64,000 nucleotides of DNA from Streptomyces albogriseolus (GCA_014650475.1 BMVA01000011.1:224678-288677), one strand, 5' to 3'; positions 16,514-25,198 are shown, numbered from the stretch's first letter. Notes: a model not told the origin generated them from the sequence alone. Made by a program: numbers and translations.

Positions 16514-17959
16514 GTGAGCCTTCCATCCGCATCCCGTGAACCCGCCGGCGAGCCCGACGACTACCTGGAGCGCCGGAGACTGCGCCGGGGCAGCGCGGGC
16601 TGGCTGCTGCTGACCGGCCTCGGCGTCGCCTACGTCGTCTCCGGCGACTACTCCGGCTGGAACTTCGGCCTGGCCGAGGGCGGCTTCGGCGGCCTGGCGA
16701 TCGCCATGGTCCTGATGGGCGCCATGTACACCTGCATGGTGTTCGCCCTCGCCGAGCTGTCGTCGGTACTGCCCACGGCGGGCGGCGGCTACGGGTTCGC
16801 CCGCCGGGCGCTCGGCCCGTGGGGCGGCTTCCTCACCGGCACCGCCATCCTCATCGAGTACGTCCTCGCGCCGGCCGCGATCTCCATCTTCATCGGCGAC
16901 TACGTCGAGTCCCTCGGCCTGTTCGGCCTGGAGTCGGGCTGGCCGGTGTACCTGGCCTGCTTCATCGTGTTCACCGGCATCCACCTGTGGGGCGTGGGCG
17001 AGGCGCTGCGGTTCAGCTTCGTCGTCACCGGCATCGCGGTGGCCGCGCTGGTGGTGTTCGCGCTGGCCGCGCTGCCCGAGTTCGACGCGTCCTCGCTGGA
17101 CGACATCCCGGTGGACACCTCGGCGCTGGGCGCCAGTTCCTGGCTGCCGATGGGGCTGCTCGGGATCTGGGCGGCGTTCCCGTTCGGCATGTGGTTCTTC
17201 CTGGGTGTGGAGGGCGTGCCGCTGGCCGCCGAGGAGACCCGGGAGCCGGCCCGTACGCTGCCGCGCGCGATCCGCTGGTCGATGGGCATCCTGGTGGTGC
17301 TGGCCCTGATGACCTTCTTCACGGCGGCCGGGGCGCGCGGCTCGTCCGCGATCCAGGACGCGGGCAACCCGCTGGTCGAGGCGCTCCAGCCGGACGGCGA
17401 GGCGACGGTGCTGAGCAGGATCGTGAACTACGCGGGACTCGCGGGGCTCATCGCCTCGTTCTTCTCCCTGATCTACGCCGGCTCGCGGCAGCTGTTCGCC
17501 CTGTCCCGGGCGGGCTATCTGCCCCGGTTCCTGTCCCTGACCAGCAGCCGGCGCGCCCCGTACCTCGGGCTGCTGGTGCCGGGCGCGATCGGGTTCGCGC
17601 TGGCCGCGAGCACGGGCAACGGGGCGCGGATGCTGAACATCGCCGTGTTCGGTGCGACGATCTCCTACGCGCTGATGTCGCTGTCGCACATCGTGCTGCG
17701 GCGCCGTGAGCCGGAGCTGCCGCGGCCGTACCGGACGCCGGGCGGCGTGCTGACCTCGTCGGTGGCGCTGGTGCTGGCCTGCGCGGCGCTGGTGGCGACG
17801 TTCCTGGTGGACGTGACGGCGGCGTTCATCGCGCTGGCGGTGTACATCGTGGCGCTGGCCTACTTCGGGCTGTACAGCCGCAGGCATCTGGTGGCGAAGG
17901 CGCCGGAGGAGGAGTTCGCGGCGCTGGCGGCAGCCGAGGCGGAGCTGGCGCGGGACTGA
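16514..17959 (+). CDS. eat: APC-superfamily amine permease (ethanolamine transporter type)
   Basis: 481 residues from a GTG with GGGGAG upstream. About twelve hydrophobic segments are present, starting LLLTGLGVAYVVSGDYSGW, which includes the GDYSGWNFGL motif seen in Eat-type ethanolamine permeases. Also PTAGGGYGFARRALG and the helix 6-7 region FLGVEGVPLAAEETREP, conserved in the APC family. It should import a small amine by proton coupling across the cytoplasmic membrane. It lies between the GntR regulator and the gamma-glutamyl hydrolase, and 17 bases before the latter. Substrate assignment (ethanolamine) rests on family resemblance and on the neighbouring ligase. Confidence 0.85.
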   Translation: MSLPSASREPAGEPDDYLERRRLRRGSAGWLLLTGLGVAYVVSGDYSGWNFGLAEGGFGGLAIAMVLMGAMYTCMVFALAELSSVLPTAGGGYGFARRALGPWGGFLTGTAILIEYVLAPAAISIFIGDYVESLGLFGLESGWPVYLACFIVFTGIHLWGVGEALRFSFVVTGIAVAALVVFALAALPEFDASSLDDIPVDTSALGASSWLPMGLLGIWAAFPFGMWFFLGVEGVPLAAEETREPARTLPRAIRWSMGILVVLALMTFFTAAGARGSSAIQDAGNPLVEALQPDGEATVLSRIVNYAGLAGLIASFFSLIYAGSRQLFALSRAGYLPRFLSLTSSRRAPYLGLLVPGAIGFALAASTGNGARMLNIAVFGATISYALMSLSHIVLRRREPELPRPYRTPGGVLTSSVALVLACAALVATFLVDVTAAFIALAVYIVALAYFGLYSRRHLVAKAPEEEFAALAAAEAELARD

Positions 17960-17976
17960 GGAAGAGGAGGTGCCCG

Positions 17977-18663
17977 GTGTCGGGCAGGCCACTGATCGGC
18001 ATCAGTACCTACGCGGAGTCGGGCGTGCGGTGGGGCGTGTGGCAGCTGGACGCCGCGCTGCTGCCGGCCGGCTATCCGCGGCTGGTGCAGCGGGCGGGCG
18101 GTCTGGCGGCGATGCTCCCGCCGGACGCGCCGGAGCACGCGGCGGCGGCCGTGGCCCGGCTGGACGGCCTGGTCGTCGCGGGCGGCCCGGACGTGGAGCC
18201 CGTCCACTACGGCGCCGAGCCCGACCCGCGCACGGGGCCTCCGGCCCGGGCACGGGACGCCTGGGAGCTGGCGCTCATCCGGGCGGCCCTGGAGCGGGGC
18301 GTGCCGCTGCTCGGCGTCTGCCGGGGCATGCAGCTGCTGAACGTCGCCCTGGGCGGCACCCTGGTCCAGCACATCGACGGCCACGCGGAGGTGCCGGGCG
18401 TCTTCGGCCACCACCCGGTCAAGCCGGTCCCGGGCACGCGGTACGCCGAGGCCGTCCCCGAGGAGACGTCGGTCCCCACCTACCACCACCAGGCGGTCGA
18501 CCGCCTCGGCGCCGGCCTGATCCCGTCCGCCCACGCGGAGGACGGCACGGTGGAAGCGGTCGAACGACCGGACGGCCCCTGGGTGGTGGGGGTGCAGTGG
18601 CATCCGGAGATGGGGGACGACGAACGGGTGGTGTCCGCGCTGATCACGGCGGCGGGTGTCTGA
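17977..18663 (+). CDS. Gamma-glutamyl hydrolase, class I glutamine amidotransferase (PuuD-like)
   Basis: 228 residues from a GTG preceded by GAAGAGGAGG. Peptidase C26 motifs are present: VVAGGPDVEP, nucleophile elbow GVCRGMQLLNV (Cys about residue 112), YHHQAVDRLG, and the HPE of VQWHPEMG. The family includes E. coli PuuD, which releases 4-aminobutyrate from its gamma-glutamyl conjugate. Here it would free the oxidised amine product and regenerate glutamate, closing the pathway started by the GS-like ligase. It is cotranscribed with the permease. Confidence 0.88.
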   Translation: MSGRPLIGISTYAESGVRWGVWQLDAALLPAGYPRLVQRAGGLAAMLPPDAPEHAAAAVARLDGLVVAGGPDVEPVHYGAEPDPRTGPPARARDAWELALIRAALERGVPLLGVCRGMQLLNVALGGTLVQHIDGHAEVPGVFGHHPVKPVPGTRYAEAVPEETSVPTYHHQAVDRLGAGLIPSAHAEDGTVEAVERPDGPWVVGVQWHPEMGDDERVVSALITAAGV

Positions 18664-18790
18664 CAGGGCGCCCGGCCAGTCGGACCGGCGCCGCCGGACG
18701 CCCGGGGCTGGGGGGCCGACAGCCGGGGAAACGGGTTCTACGGGAGCCGGAGACGCCGCGTCCCCCTCCGTCGGGCGCGGGCCCGCGTCC

Positions 18791-19726
18791 TCAGCCGCGG
18801 GTCAGTGAGAGCAGGTCCCGTGCCGGGCCCGTCGGGCGATGGCCCGTGGGCCAGACCGCGCGGAGGTCCCGGGCCAGGGCGACCGCCTGGACCGGGATCC
18901 GGACCAGGCGCCGCATGCCCAGCTCCTCCCCCACCGCCAGTTCGCTCAGCACCGCCGGTCCCGCGCCGCCGACGGCCGCCGCCTTGACCGCCGTCGTCGA
19001 GGACAGCTCGATCAGCGGGCGGGCCAGCCCGCCGAGCGCCGCGTCCAGCACCTGCCGCGTGCCGGAGCCCTCCTCCCGCAGGACCAGCGGTGTGACGGCC
19101 AGTTCCTCCGCCGCGAGGGGGCGCCTGCGGCGGGCCCAGGGGTGCGAGGGGGCCGTGACCACGACCAGCCGGTCGTGGGCGATCACCGCGGAGTCCAGTC
19201 CGGCCGGCACCGTCAGCCCTTCCACGAAGCCGAGGTCCGCCTCCCCCGCCAGCAGCCGTTCCGCGACCGCCGTGGAGTTGCCGGCGAGCAGGGACACCGC
19301 TGTGTCCGGCCGCTGCGCGCGCAGCGCGACCAGCCACCCGGGCAGCAGGTACTCGGCGATCGTCATGCTCGCCGCCACCCGCAGCCGTGAGTCCCTGCGG
19401 TCCCGCAGCGCCTGCGCGCCCGCGTCGAACGCCTCGGCCGCCTCGACGATCCGCAGGGCCCAGTCGGTGACCAGGGCGCCCGCGTCGGTGAGCCGCGACC
19501 CGCGGGGCGAGCGGTCGACGAGGGCGACGCCGAGCTGCCGTTCCATCGACCGGATCCGGCTGCTCGCGGCGGGCTGGGTGATGCCCAGCTCCCGCGCGGC
19601 CCGGCCCAGGCTCCCCACCCGTGCCACGGCGAGCAGCAGCTCGAGCGCGCCGAGGTCGGGCACCCGGTGCGCCAGCGAACCGCCGCTCCCGGGCCGTTCG
19701 TCGCCGTGGTCTTCCGTCCTGCTCAT
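18791..19726 (-). CDS. LysR-family transcriptional regulator
   Basis: 311 residues. N-terminal winged helix-turn-helix at about 25-85 (ALELLLAVARVGSLGRAARE, ITQPAASSRIRSMERQLG). A two-lobed effector domain follows, resembling CysB/CbbR-type LysR proteins (LRVAASMTIAEYLLPGWL, VVVTAPSHPWARRRRPL, LREEGSGTRQVLDAAL). The ATG overlaps a perfect 15-bp palindrome (19725-19739) that fits the LysR T-N11-A box, so it probably regulates itself. It is convergent with the hydrolase gene and there is no divergent target next to it, which is unusual for a LysR gene. Confidence 0.9.
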   Translation of the reverse strand: MSRTEDHGDERPGSGGSLAHRVPDLGALELLLAVARVGSLGRAARELGITQPAASSRIRSMERQLGVALVDRSPRGSRLTDAGALVTDWALRIVEAAEAFDAGAQALRDRRDSRLRVAASMTIAEYLLPGWLVALRAQRPDTAVSLLAGNSTAVAERLLAGEADLGFVEGLTVPAGLDSAVIAHDRLVVVTAPSHPWARRRRPLAAEELAVTPLVLREEGSGTRQVLDAALGGLARPLIELSSTTAVKAAAVGGAGPAVLSELAVGEELGMRRLVRIPVQAVALARDLRAVWPTGHRPTGPARDLLSLTRG

Positions 19727-19739
19727 AAGCTCAGCTTAT
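19725..19739. promoter_or_regulatory. LysR-type operator overlapping the start codon
   Basis: ATAAGCTCAGCTTAT is a perfect palindrome with T-N11-A spacing. It covers the lysR ATG and the minus-strand TAAGCT -10 box, which lies six bases before the ATG (leaderless arrangement). Binding here would block its own transcription. Confidence 0.65.
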
Positions 19740-19778
19740 GCAACGCCCGGCATCCGCCCGCCGCACGAGCGCCGGCCG

Positions 19779-20507
19779 TCAGCGGCGGACCGTCCGCAAC
19801 GCCCGCCCCAGCACCTCCGGCGCCTTGGCCAACGACGGGCCGTACCAGGTCAGATGGCGCCCGCTGAGAAGGGCGCACGGCAGGCCGGGGAAGGCCTCAG
19901 GGCCGTCGTCGGCCGTGAAGCGGTACGGCTCGTCGGGGAGGACGACCACGTCGGGCCGGGCCGCGCGCAACTCGTCGAGCGGGATGCGCGGATACCGTTC
20001 GGAGTGGTCCGCGTACAGCGTGCGCACCCCGAGGCGGGCCAGCAGGTCCCCCGCGAAGGTGTCGCGGCCGAGCACCATCCACGGGCGGCGCCAGATCGGC
20101 ACCACCGCCGTGCGCGGCTCCTGGAACGCCGGCGGCGCCTCCCACGCCGCCTCCGCCGCGTCCAGCCAGCCGGGCCGGCTCCGCACCCCGCACGCCGTCA
20201 GGACGCGGTCCAGCTCGGTGAAGGCCTGCGGCAGGGTCCGTACATGCGTGACCAGCACGTCGAGGCCCGCCGCGCGCAGGGCGTCCAGGTCGGGCTGCCG
20301 GTTCTCCTCCTCGTTGGCGATCACCAGGTCGGGGGCGAGGGCCGTGATGCGGTCCACGGCGGGGTTCTTGGTGCCGCCGGCACGGGCCACGTCGAGCCCG
20401 GCGGGGTGCGTGCACCAGTCGGTCGCCGCGACGAGCGCGCCGGGCGCGGACACGGCCACGGCCTCCGTCAGCGACGGGACGAGGGAGACGACCCGTACGC
20501 GGCTCAT
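19779..20507 (-). CDS. Helical-backbone metal receptor (BtuF/FecB-like), cytosolic
   Basis: 242 residues starting MSRVRVVSLVPSLTEAVA. It has the class III solute-binding fold of cobalamin/siderophore receptors (ATDWCTHPAG, KNPAVDRITALAPDLVIANE, LDVLVTHVRTLPQAF), two alpha/beta lobes joined by a long helix. There is no signal peptide or lipobox, so it should stay in the cytosol, unlike true ABC receptors. The ligand and role are unknown. Its ATG overlaps the stop of the upstream XRE-cupin regulator (ATGA), so the two are translated together. Confidence 0.8.
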   Translation of the reverse strand: MSRVRVVSLVPSLTEAVAVSAPGALVAATDWCTHPAGLDVARAGGTKNPAVDRITALAPDLVIANEEENRQPDLDALRAAGLDVLVTHVRTLPQAFTELDRVLTACGVRSRPGWLDAAEAAWEAPPAFQEPRTAVVPIWRRPWMVLGRDTFAGDLLARLGVRTLYADHSERYPRIPLDELRAARPDVVVLPDEPYRFTADDGPEAFPGLPCALLSGRHLTWYGPSLAKAPEVLGRALRTVRR

Positions 20508-21076
20508 CGGCGCGGCTTGGTGTCCCGCAGCGCCTCGATGTGCTCGGCGACGGCGACGACCAGCAGCCGGGTCTCCGGCACCGTGGCCCGCCAGCGGTGC
20601 CGGACGCCTCCGGTGAGGTACAGGGTGTCGCCGCGTCCGAGGCGGTAGGCGCGCCCCTCTGCCTCGATCTCCACGGCGCCTTCCGCGACGTACATCAACT
20701 GGTCGTTGCGGAACTGCAGTTCGCGTCCGGCGTCGTGGTCGCCGGTGAACTCCGAGGCGTGCATCTGGTGGTGGCCGCGGACCAGGGACCGTACCCGTGG
20801 CTCGGTCCACTCCTCGGCGCCCTCCGAGCGGACGACGTCCACGCTGCACGCCGGGTCGGCGGCCGCGAGCAGCTCGACCGCGGTGGTGCGCAGCGCGTCG
20901 GCGAGCTTCTCCAGGGAGGTCTGGCTGGGACGCGCGCGCTCGTTCTCGATCTGGCTGAGGAACGGGACCGACAGACCGCTGCGCTCGGCCACGACGGCGA
21001 GGGTGAGGTCCAGCGCGCGGCGTCGCCGCCGCACGGCCGCGCCCACCCGCAGGGGCTGTTCTTTGTGGTCGCCCAT
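20504..21076 (-). CDS. XRE-family regulator with cupin domain
   Basis: 190 residues. Helix-turn-helix at about 10-70 (LTLAVVAERSGLSVPFLSQI, SLEKLADAL). A C-terminal cupin barrel follows (NDQLMYVAEGAVEIEAEGRA, GDTLYLTGGVRHRWRA), with HHQMHASEF contributing possible metal ligands. Such regulators sense small molecules through the cupin pocket. The ATG at 21076 (GGAGGGAGCCGGAG upstream) is preferred over an in-frame ATG at 21166, which lies inside the promoter. It overlaps and is coupled to the metal-receptor-like gene. Confidence 0.85.
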   Translation of the reverse strand: MGDHKEQPLRVGAAVRRRRRALDLTLAVVAERSGLSVPFLSQIENERARPSQTSLEKLADALRTTAVELLAAADPACSVDVVRSEGAEEWTEPRVRSLVRGHHQMHASEFTGDHDAGRELQFRNDQLMYVAEGAVEIEAEGRAYRLGRGDTLYLTGGVRHRWRATVPETRLLVVAVAEHIEALRDTKPRR

Positions 21077-21155
21077 CGCTCCGGCTCCCTCCTTCGCCGC
21101 TCGTCGCACCCGACCGCCGGGGTTCCGGCGCTCTTCCCTTGCCGAGTTGGTCTGC

Positions 21156-21185
21156 ACCCTACGCATGTTCGGCAGACCGTTTCAG
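21156..21185 (-). promoter_or_regulatory. Candidate promoter of the XRE regulator
   Basis: Minus-strand -35 CTGAAA (21180-21185) and -10 TAGGGT (21156-21161) with an 18-base spacer. The transcript would start near 21150, about 74 bases before the ATG. Confidence 0.5.
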
Positions 21186-21398
21186 GCACCTGTCACGTCG
21201 GGGTCATGTGCGGCCGGTGCGGACCTCTCGGTTCACGCCGGCCTCCTGCCGGGCCCCTCGGCACACCTCGGATGCGAAGAGACGTGCTCCAGCCATTGTT
21301 CACCGTGTTCGCCGGAAGGTCACGGGGGAGGTCCGGGATGGCGCTGGCACTGTGTGGTTGACCGGATTCATACGGTGGCGGGGGCGGGTCCGGAGAGC

Positions 21399-21451
21399 GC
21401 GAGGGGCGGGTCCGCGCGCCCCGGAGGGACGCTTCGGGACCCGCCCCTCGC
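21399..21451 (-). terminator. Hairpin terminator of the betaine-type ABC operon
   Basis: Perfect 15-bp inverted repeat (GCGAGGGGCGGGTCC, 399-413, and its complement 437-451) with a 23-base loop. It lies 25 bases beyond the permease/SBP stop codon on the minus strand. There is no T-tract. Confidence 0.7.
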
Positions 21452-21475
21452 AGGACGTGACCGGTACGGCGGCGG

Positions 21476-24097
21476 CTACTGCGGCGTCATCCGCTCCACC
21501 ATGTCCGGGTGCTCCTCGAGCCAGGCGGCGACGGCCTCCTCCTCGTGTCCCTGGCCGCGGTTCTTGATCTCCGCCTCCAGGGACCCGAGCTCGTCCTCAC
21601 TCATGTGGAAACCCTTGATCCACTCGGTGAGCCGGGGGTACTGCTCGGGGAACTTCTTGCTGGCGATGGTGTGGATGGTGTTGCTCTCGCCCCAGGCGCG
21701 CTTCGGGTCCGCGAGCTTGGTCAGCTCGTAGTCGTTGTAGGCCCAGTGCGGCGACCACAGGGTGACGGCCACCGGCTTCTTCTTGGCGTAGGAGCGCTTG
21801 AGCTCGGCCAGCATCGCCGGCGAGGAGCCGTCGACGACCTCGTACTCCTCGTCCAGGCCGTAGGCCGGCAGCACCTTGTTCTTCAGGATGTCCATCTGGC
21901 CGGTGCCCGCCTCGATGCCGACGATCCGCCCGCCGAACAGGTCGGCCTTGCCCTTCAGGTCGGCCAGGGACTTGACGTCCTTGACGTAGGAGGGGACGGA
22001 GATCTCCAGCGAGACCGGTTCGTACCAGGTGCCGAGGTCGGTGAGTTGGTCCTTGTTCGGCTCGTAGAAGTTCTTCTGCGAGTGCGGCAGCCACGCGTCG
22101 AAGTTGAGGTCGATGTCCCCGGACGCGAGGCCGGTGTAGACCGGACCGACCTCCATCTGCTTGAGGTTCAGCTGGTAACCGCGCCGCTCCAGGACGTTCT
22201 TCCACAGGTAGGTGACGGCGACGTCCTCCTCCCACGGGAACCACGCCACGTCCAGGGCGCGCTTCGCCTCGGCGGGGGTGTCACCGCCCGAACCGGACTC
22301 CACCGGAGCCAGCTTGTCGACGATGCCCGGGTGGTCCTTCAGCCAGGCGCGCACGGCGTCCTGCTGGCGGCCCTTGCCGGCCTTGTTGATCTCGGCCTCC
22401 AGGCCGGTGAGTTCCTTCTCGCTCATCGAGAAGTCCTTCAGCCACTTCCCGACAACCGGGTTCTCACCGGCGAAGCCCTTACGGGACACCAGGTGCACCG
22501 CGTCGCCCTCGCCCCAGGAGCCCTTGGGATCCTTCAGCTTCTTCAGGTCGTAGTCGCTGTACGCCCAGTGCGGGGACCAGAGCGTGACGACCACCGGCTC
22601 CTTCTTGCTGTAGGCGCGCTTGAGCTCGGCCAGCATCGCCGGGGTGGAGCTGTCGACGACCTTGTACTCCTTGTCGAGGCCGTAGTCGCCGAGCACCTTG
22701 CTCTTCAGCAGGCCCATCATGCCCGCGCTGGACTCGATGCCGGTGATCTTCCCGTCGAAGGTTGCGGCCTTGCCCTTCAGGTCCTCCAGTGAGTCGATGC
22801 CCTCCATGTAAGCGGGGACGGTCAGCTCCAGGCTCGTCTCCTCGTACCAGGCGCCGAGGTCGTCGAGCCGGTCGCCGTACTTCTTCCAGTACTCGGCGTG
22901 CGTGGTGGGCAGCCAGGCGTCGGTCTGGAAGTCGACGTCGCCCTGCGCCAGCGCGGTGTACAGCGGCCCGGCGTCCAGTTGCTTGGCCTCGACCTCGAAG
23001 CCGCGCCGCTCGAGGATCTCCTTCCACAGGTACGTGGAGGCGACGCCCTCGTCCCACGGGATGTAGCCGATGCTGATCTTCTTGCCGTCGCCGACGTTCT
23101 TGTCGTTGGCCGTGGTGCCGCCGGACCCGGCGGAACCGCCGAACAGGCCCATGCCTCCGGCCACCAGGGCCAGCACGACGATGCCGATCACGGCGACCTG
23201 CGGCCGGGGCCGGTAGGACCAGATCTTCAGGCCCTGGGCGGCGCGTGCCTTGGCGGCCGCGCGGCGGCCCAGCGGGGACACCTGGGTGCCCAGGGCGCTG
23301 GTCATGCGGTCCAGGTAGATCGCCAGGATGACGATGGCCAGACCGGACTCGGCGCCGAGGCCGATGTTGAGCTGGCCGATGGCCTCGATGACGGCGCCGC
23401 CGAGGCCGCCGGTGCCGACCATGCCGGCGATCGCGGCCATGGACAGGCCGAGCATGATGACCTGGTTGACGCCCGCCATCACCGTGGGCAGCGCCAGCGG
23501 GAGCTGGACGCGCAGCAGGGTGTTGCGGGGGGTGGTGCCGAACGCCTCGGCCGCCTCGACCAGTTCCTTGTCGACCTGGCGGATGCCCAGCTCGGTCATG
23601 CGCACGCCCGGGGCGAGCGCGAAGATCAGCGTGGCGACGATGCCCGGGGCGGATCCCGTCCCGAAGAACAGGATCGCCGGGATCAGGTAGATCATCGCCG
23701 GCAGCGTCTGCATGAAGTCGAGAATCGGCCGGACGAAGGCGCTGACCCGGTCGGAGCGGGCCGCCCAGACGCCCACCGGCACGGAGATCACCAGGGCGAT
23801 CACGGTGGCGACGATCACCAGCGCCAGCGTCACCATCGAGTCCTCCCACAACTCCATGGAGTCGAGGAAGGCGAAGCCGACGAAGGTGAGGACACCGGCG
23901 AGGGTGCCGCGCAGCCAGAAGGCGATGACCGCGAAGATGCCGCAGAGGATCAGCGGCTCCGGAGCCTGGAGGACGGCGTTGACACCGTCGTAGGCGCCGG
24001 TGAAGACGGCCTTGAAGAAGTCGAACAGCCAGGTGAGGTTGGAGAGCAGCCAGTCGACCGAGCTGTTGACCCAGTCGCCGAGCGGGATCCTAGGCAC
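21476..24097 (-). CDS. Glycine-betaine-type ABC permease fused to two tandem substrate-binding domains
   Basis: 873 residues. Residues 1-280 form the ProW/OpuAB-type permease with several membrane helices and the EAA-like loop EAAEAFGTTPRNTLLRVQLP. A further helix (VAVIGIVVLALVAGGMGLF, about 301-319) anchors two exported OpuAC-type domains. Domain 1 (about 341-596) opens ISIGYIPWDEGVASTYLW; domain 2 (about 614-873) opens ALDVAWFPWEEDVAVTYLW. Both keep the DAWLP and TLWSPHWAY aromatic motifs expected to bind quaternary amines, so both look functional. Ordinary OpuA fusions carry a single domain. The GTG start overlaps the ATPase stop by 8 bases. It imports osmoprotectants or carnitine-like compounds. 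Confidence 0.92.
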   Translation of the reverse strand: MPRIPLGDWVNSSVDWLLSNLTWLFDFFKAVFTGAYDGVNAVLQAPEPLILCGIFAVIAFWLRGTLAGVLTFVGFAFLDSMELWEDSMVTLALVIVATVIALVISVPVGVWAARSDRVSAFVRPILDFMQTLPAMIYLIPAILFFGTGSAPGIVATLIFALAPGVRMTELGIRQVDKELVEAAEAFGTTPRNTLLRVQLPLALPTVMAGVNQVIMLGLSMAAIAGMVGTGGLGGAVIEAIGQLNIGLGAESGLAIVILAIYLDRMTSALGTQVSPLGRRAAAKARAAQGLKIWSYRPRPQVAVIGIVVLALVAGGMGLFGGSAGSGGTTANDKNVGDGKKISIGYIPWDEGVASTYLWKEILERRGFEVEAKQLDAGPLYTALAQGDVDFQTDAWLPTTHAEYWKKYGDRLDDLGAWYEETSLELTVPAYMEGIDSLEDLKGKAATFDGKITGIESSAGMMGLLKSKVLGDYGLDKEYKVVDSSTPAMLAELKRAYSKKEPVVVTLWSPHWAYSDYDLKKLKDPKGSWGEGDAVHLVSRKGFAGENPVVGKWLKDFSMSEKELTGLEAEINKAGKGRQQDAVRAWLKDHPGIVDKLAPVESGSGGDTPAEAKRALDVAWFPWEEDVAVTYLWKNVLERRGYQLNLKQMEVGPVYTGLASGDIDLNFDAWLPHSQKNFYEPNKDQLTDLGTWYEPVSLEISVPSYVKDVKSLADLKGKADLFGGRIVGIEAGTGQMDILKNKVLPAYGLDEEYEVVDGSSPAMLAELKRSYAKKKPVAVTLWSPHWAYNDYELTKLADPKRAWGESNTIHTIASKKFPEQYPRLTEWIKGFHMSEDELGSLEAEIKNRGQGHEEEAVAAWLEEHPDMVERMTPQ

Positions 24098-25175
24098 GGG
24101 CCATCACCTTGCCGCCCTGGTCCTTGGGGCTGTCGCAGACGCCGGGGTCCGCCTCCTCGTCGCCGAGGAAGCCGACCAGGCGCTGCCGGGGCACGACGCC
24201 GACGAGGTCGCCGTCGTCGACCACGGCCACCGGGTGCGGCACGCGCGCGCTGATGGCGCACAGGTCGGTGAAGGAGGTGCCGGGCGCGGCGGTCTCGCAG
24301 CCGCAGTCGGCCTCGTCGCCGCGCACCTCGGGATCCATGACCGCCTGGGCGGTCAGCACGCGGGAGCGGTCGACGTCCTGGGTGAAGGAGGCCACGTAGT
24401 CGTTGTCCGGCCGGATCAGGATGTCCTGCGCGGTGCCGATCTGCACGATGCGACCGTCCCGCATGACGGCGATGCGGTCACCGAGGCGCATGGCCTCGTT
24501 GAGGTCGTGGGTGATGAAGACGATGGTCTTCTTCAGCTTCTTCTGCAGCTCGATCAGCTGGTCCTGCATGTCGCGGCGGATCAGCGGGTCCAGGGCGCTG
24601 AAGGACTCGTCCATCAGCAGCAGGTCGGCGTCGGTGGCGAGCGCGCGGGCGAGGCCGACGCGCTGCTGCATGCCGCCGGACAGCTCGTCGGGCCACGCGT
24701 CCTCCCAGCCGGCCAGGCCGCACAGGGCGAGCGCCTCGTCGGCGCGGCGTTCGCGCTCGGCGCGGGGCACGCCCTGCACTTCAAGACCGTAGGCAGCGTT
24801 GTCACGGACGCTGCGGTGCGGGAAGAGCGCGAAGTGCTGGAAGACCATGCTGATCTTCCGGGACCTGACGTCCCGCAGCTCGCGGTCGGACAGGGCGGTG
24901 AGGTCCTGTCCGTCGAAGCGGACGTGTCCGGCGGTCGGCTCCAGCAGACCGTTCAGCATCCGCAGCAGGGTCGACTTGCCGGAGCCCGAGAGGCCCATGA
25001 CGACGAAGATCTCGCCCGGCTCCACGGAGAAGGACGCGTCGATGACGGCGGCGGTGACGCCGTCGGCCCGCAGTTCCTCGCGGTCCGCCGTGTTGTTGCG
25101 CAGCCGTTCGACTGCCTGGTCCGGTCGTCTGCCGAACACCTTGAACAGGTGCTCGGCCTCAAGCCTTGATGACAC
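24090..25175 (-). CDS. Glycine-betaine-type ABC transporter ATP-binding protein with CBS region
   Basis: 361 residues from a GTG preceded by GAGAGG. It has an N-terminal extension typical of ProV/OpuAA (LFKVFGRRPDQAVERLR). Walker A is GLSGSGKS, with the signature ELSGGMQQRVGLARAL, Walker B LLLMDESFSALDP and the switch ITHDLNEAMRLGD. The C-terminal part resembles the regulatory CBS pair of ProV, but is irregular and holds a Cys pair (DEADCGCETA). It powers the fused permease/binding protein encoded immediately downstream (8-bp overlap). Its leader can form competing hairpins (25199-25268). Confidence 0.92.
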   Translation of the reverse strand: MSSRLEAEHLFKVFGRRPDQAVERLRNNTADREELRADGVTAAVIDASFSVEPGEIFVVMGLSGSGKSTLLRMLNGLLEPTAGHVRFDGQDLTALSDRELRDVRSRKISMVFQHFALFPHRSVRDNAAYGLEVQGVPRAERERRADEALALCGLAGWEDAWPDELSGGMQQRVGLARALATDADLLLMDESFSALDPLIRRDMQDQLIELQKKLKKTIVFITHDLNEAMRLGDRIAVMRDGRIVQIGTAQDILIRPDNDYVASFTQDVDRSRVLTAQAVMDPEVRGDEADCGCETAAPGTSFTDLCAISARVPHPVAVVDDGDLVGVVPRQRLVGFLGDEEADPGVCDSPKDQGGKVMARA

Positions 25176-25198
25176 ACGTACCTCTCGTCTCGGCGACA

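Larger units (their letters stand above)
21077..21475. other. Intergenic region between XRE regulator and ABC transporter
   Basis: 399 bases with no convincing gene. It holds the XRE promoter (21156-21185) and, at the right side, the long hairpin terminator of the ABC operon (21399-21451). The middle 200 bases show no feature I can name. Confidence 0.7.

Noticed and set aside
18664-18790. Terminator between the converging hydrolase and LysR genes
   Set aside because: Several short GC-rich inverted repeats occur, but none is long or clean enough to single out.
21077-21166. N-terminal extension of the XRE regulator to an ATG at 21166
   Set aside because: That ATG lies next to the -10 box; the ATG at 21076 has a good ribosome site and fits family length.
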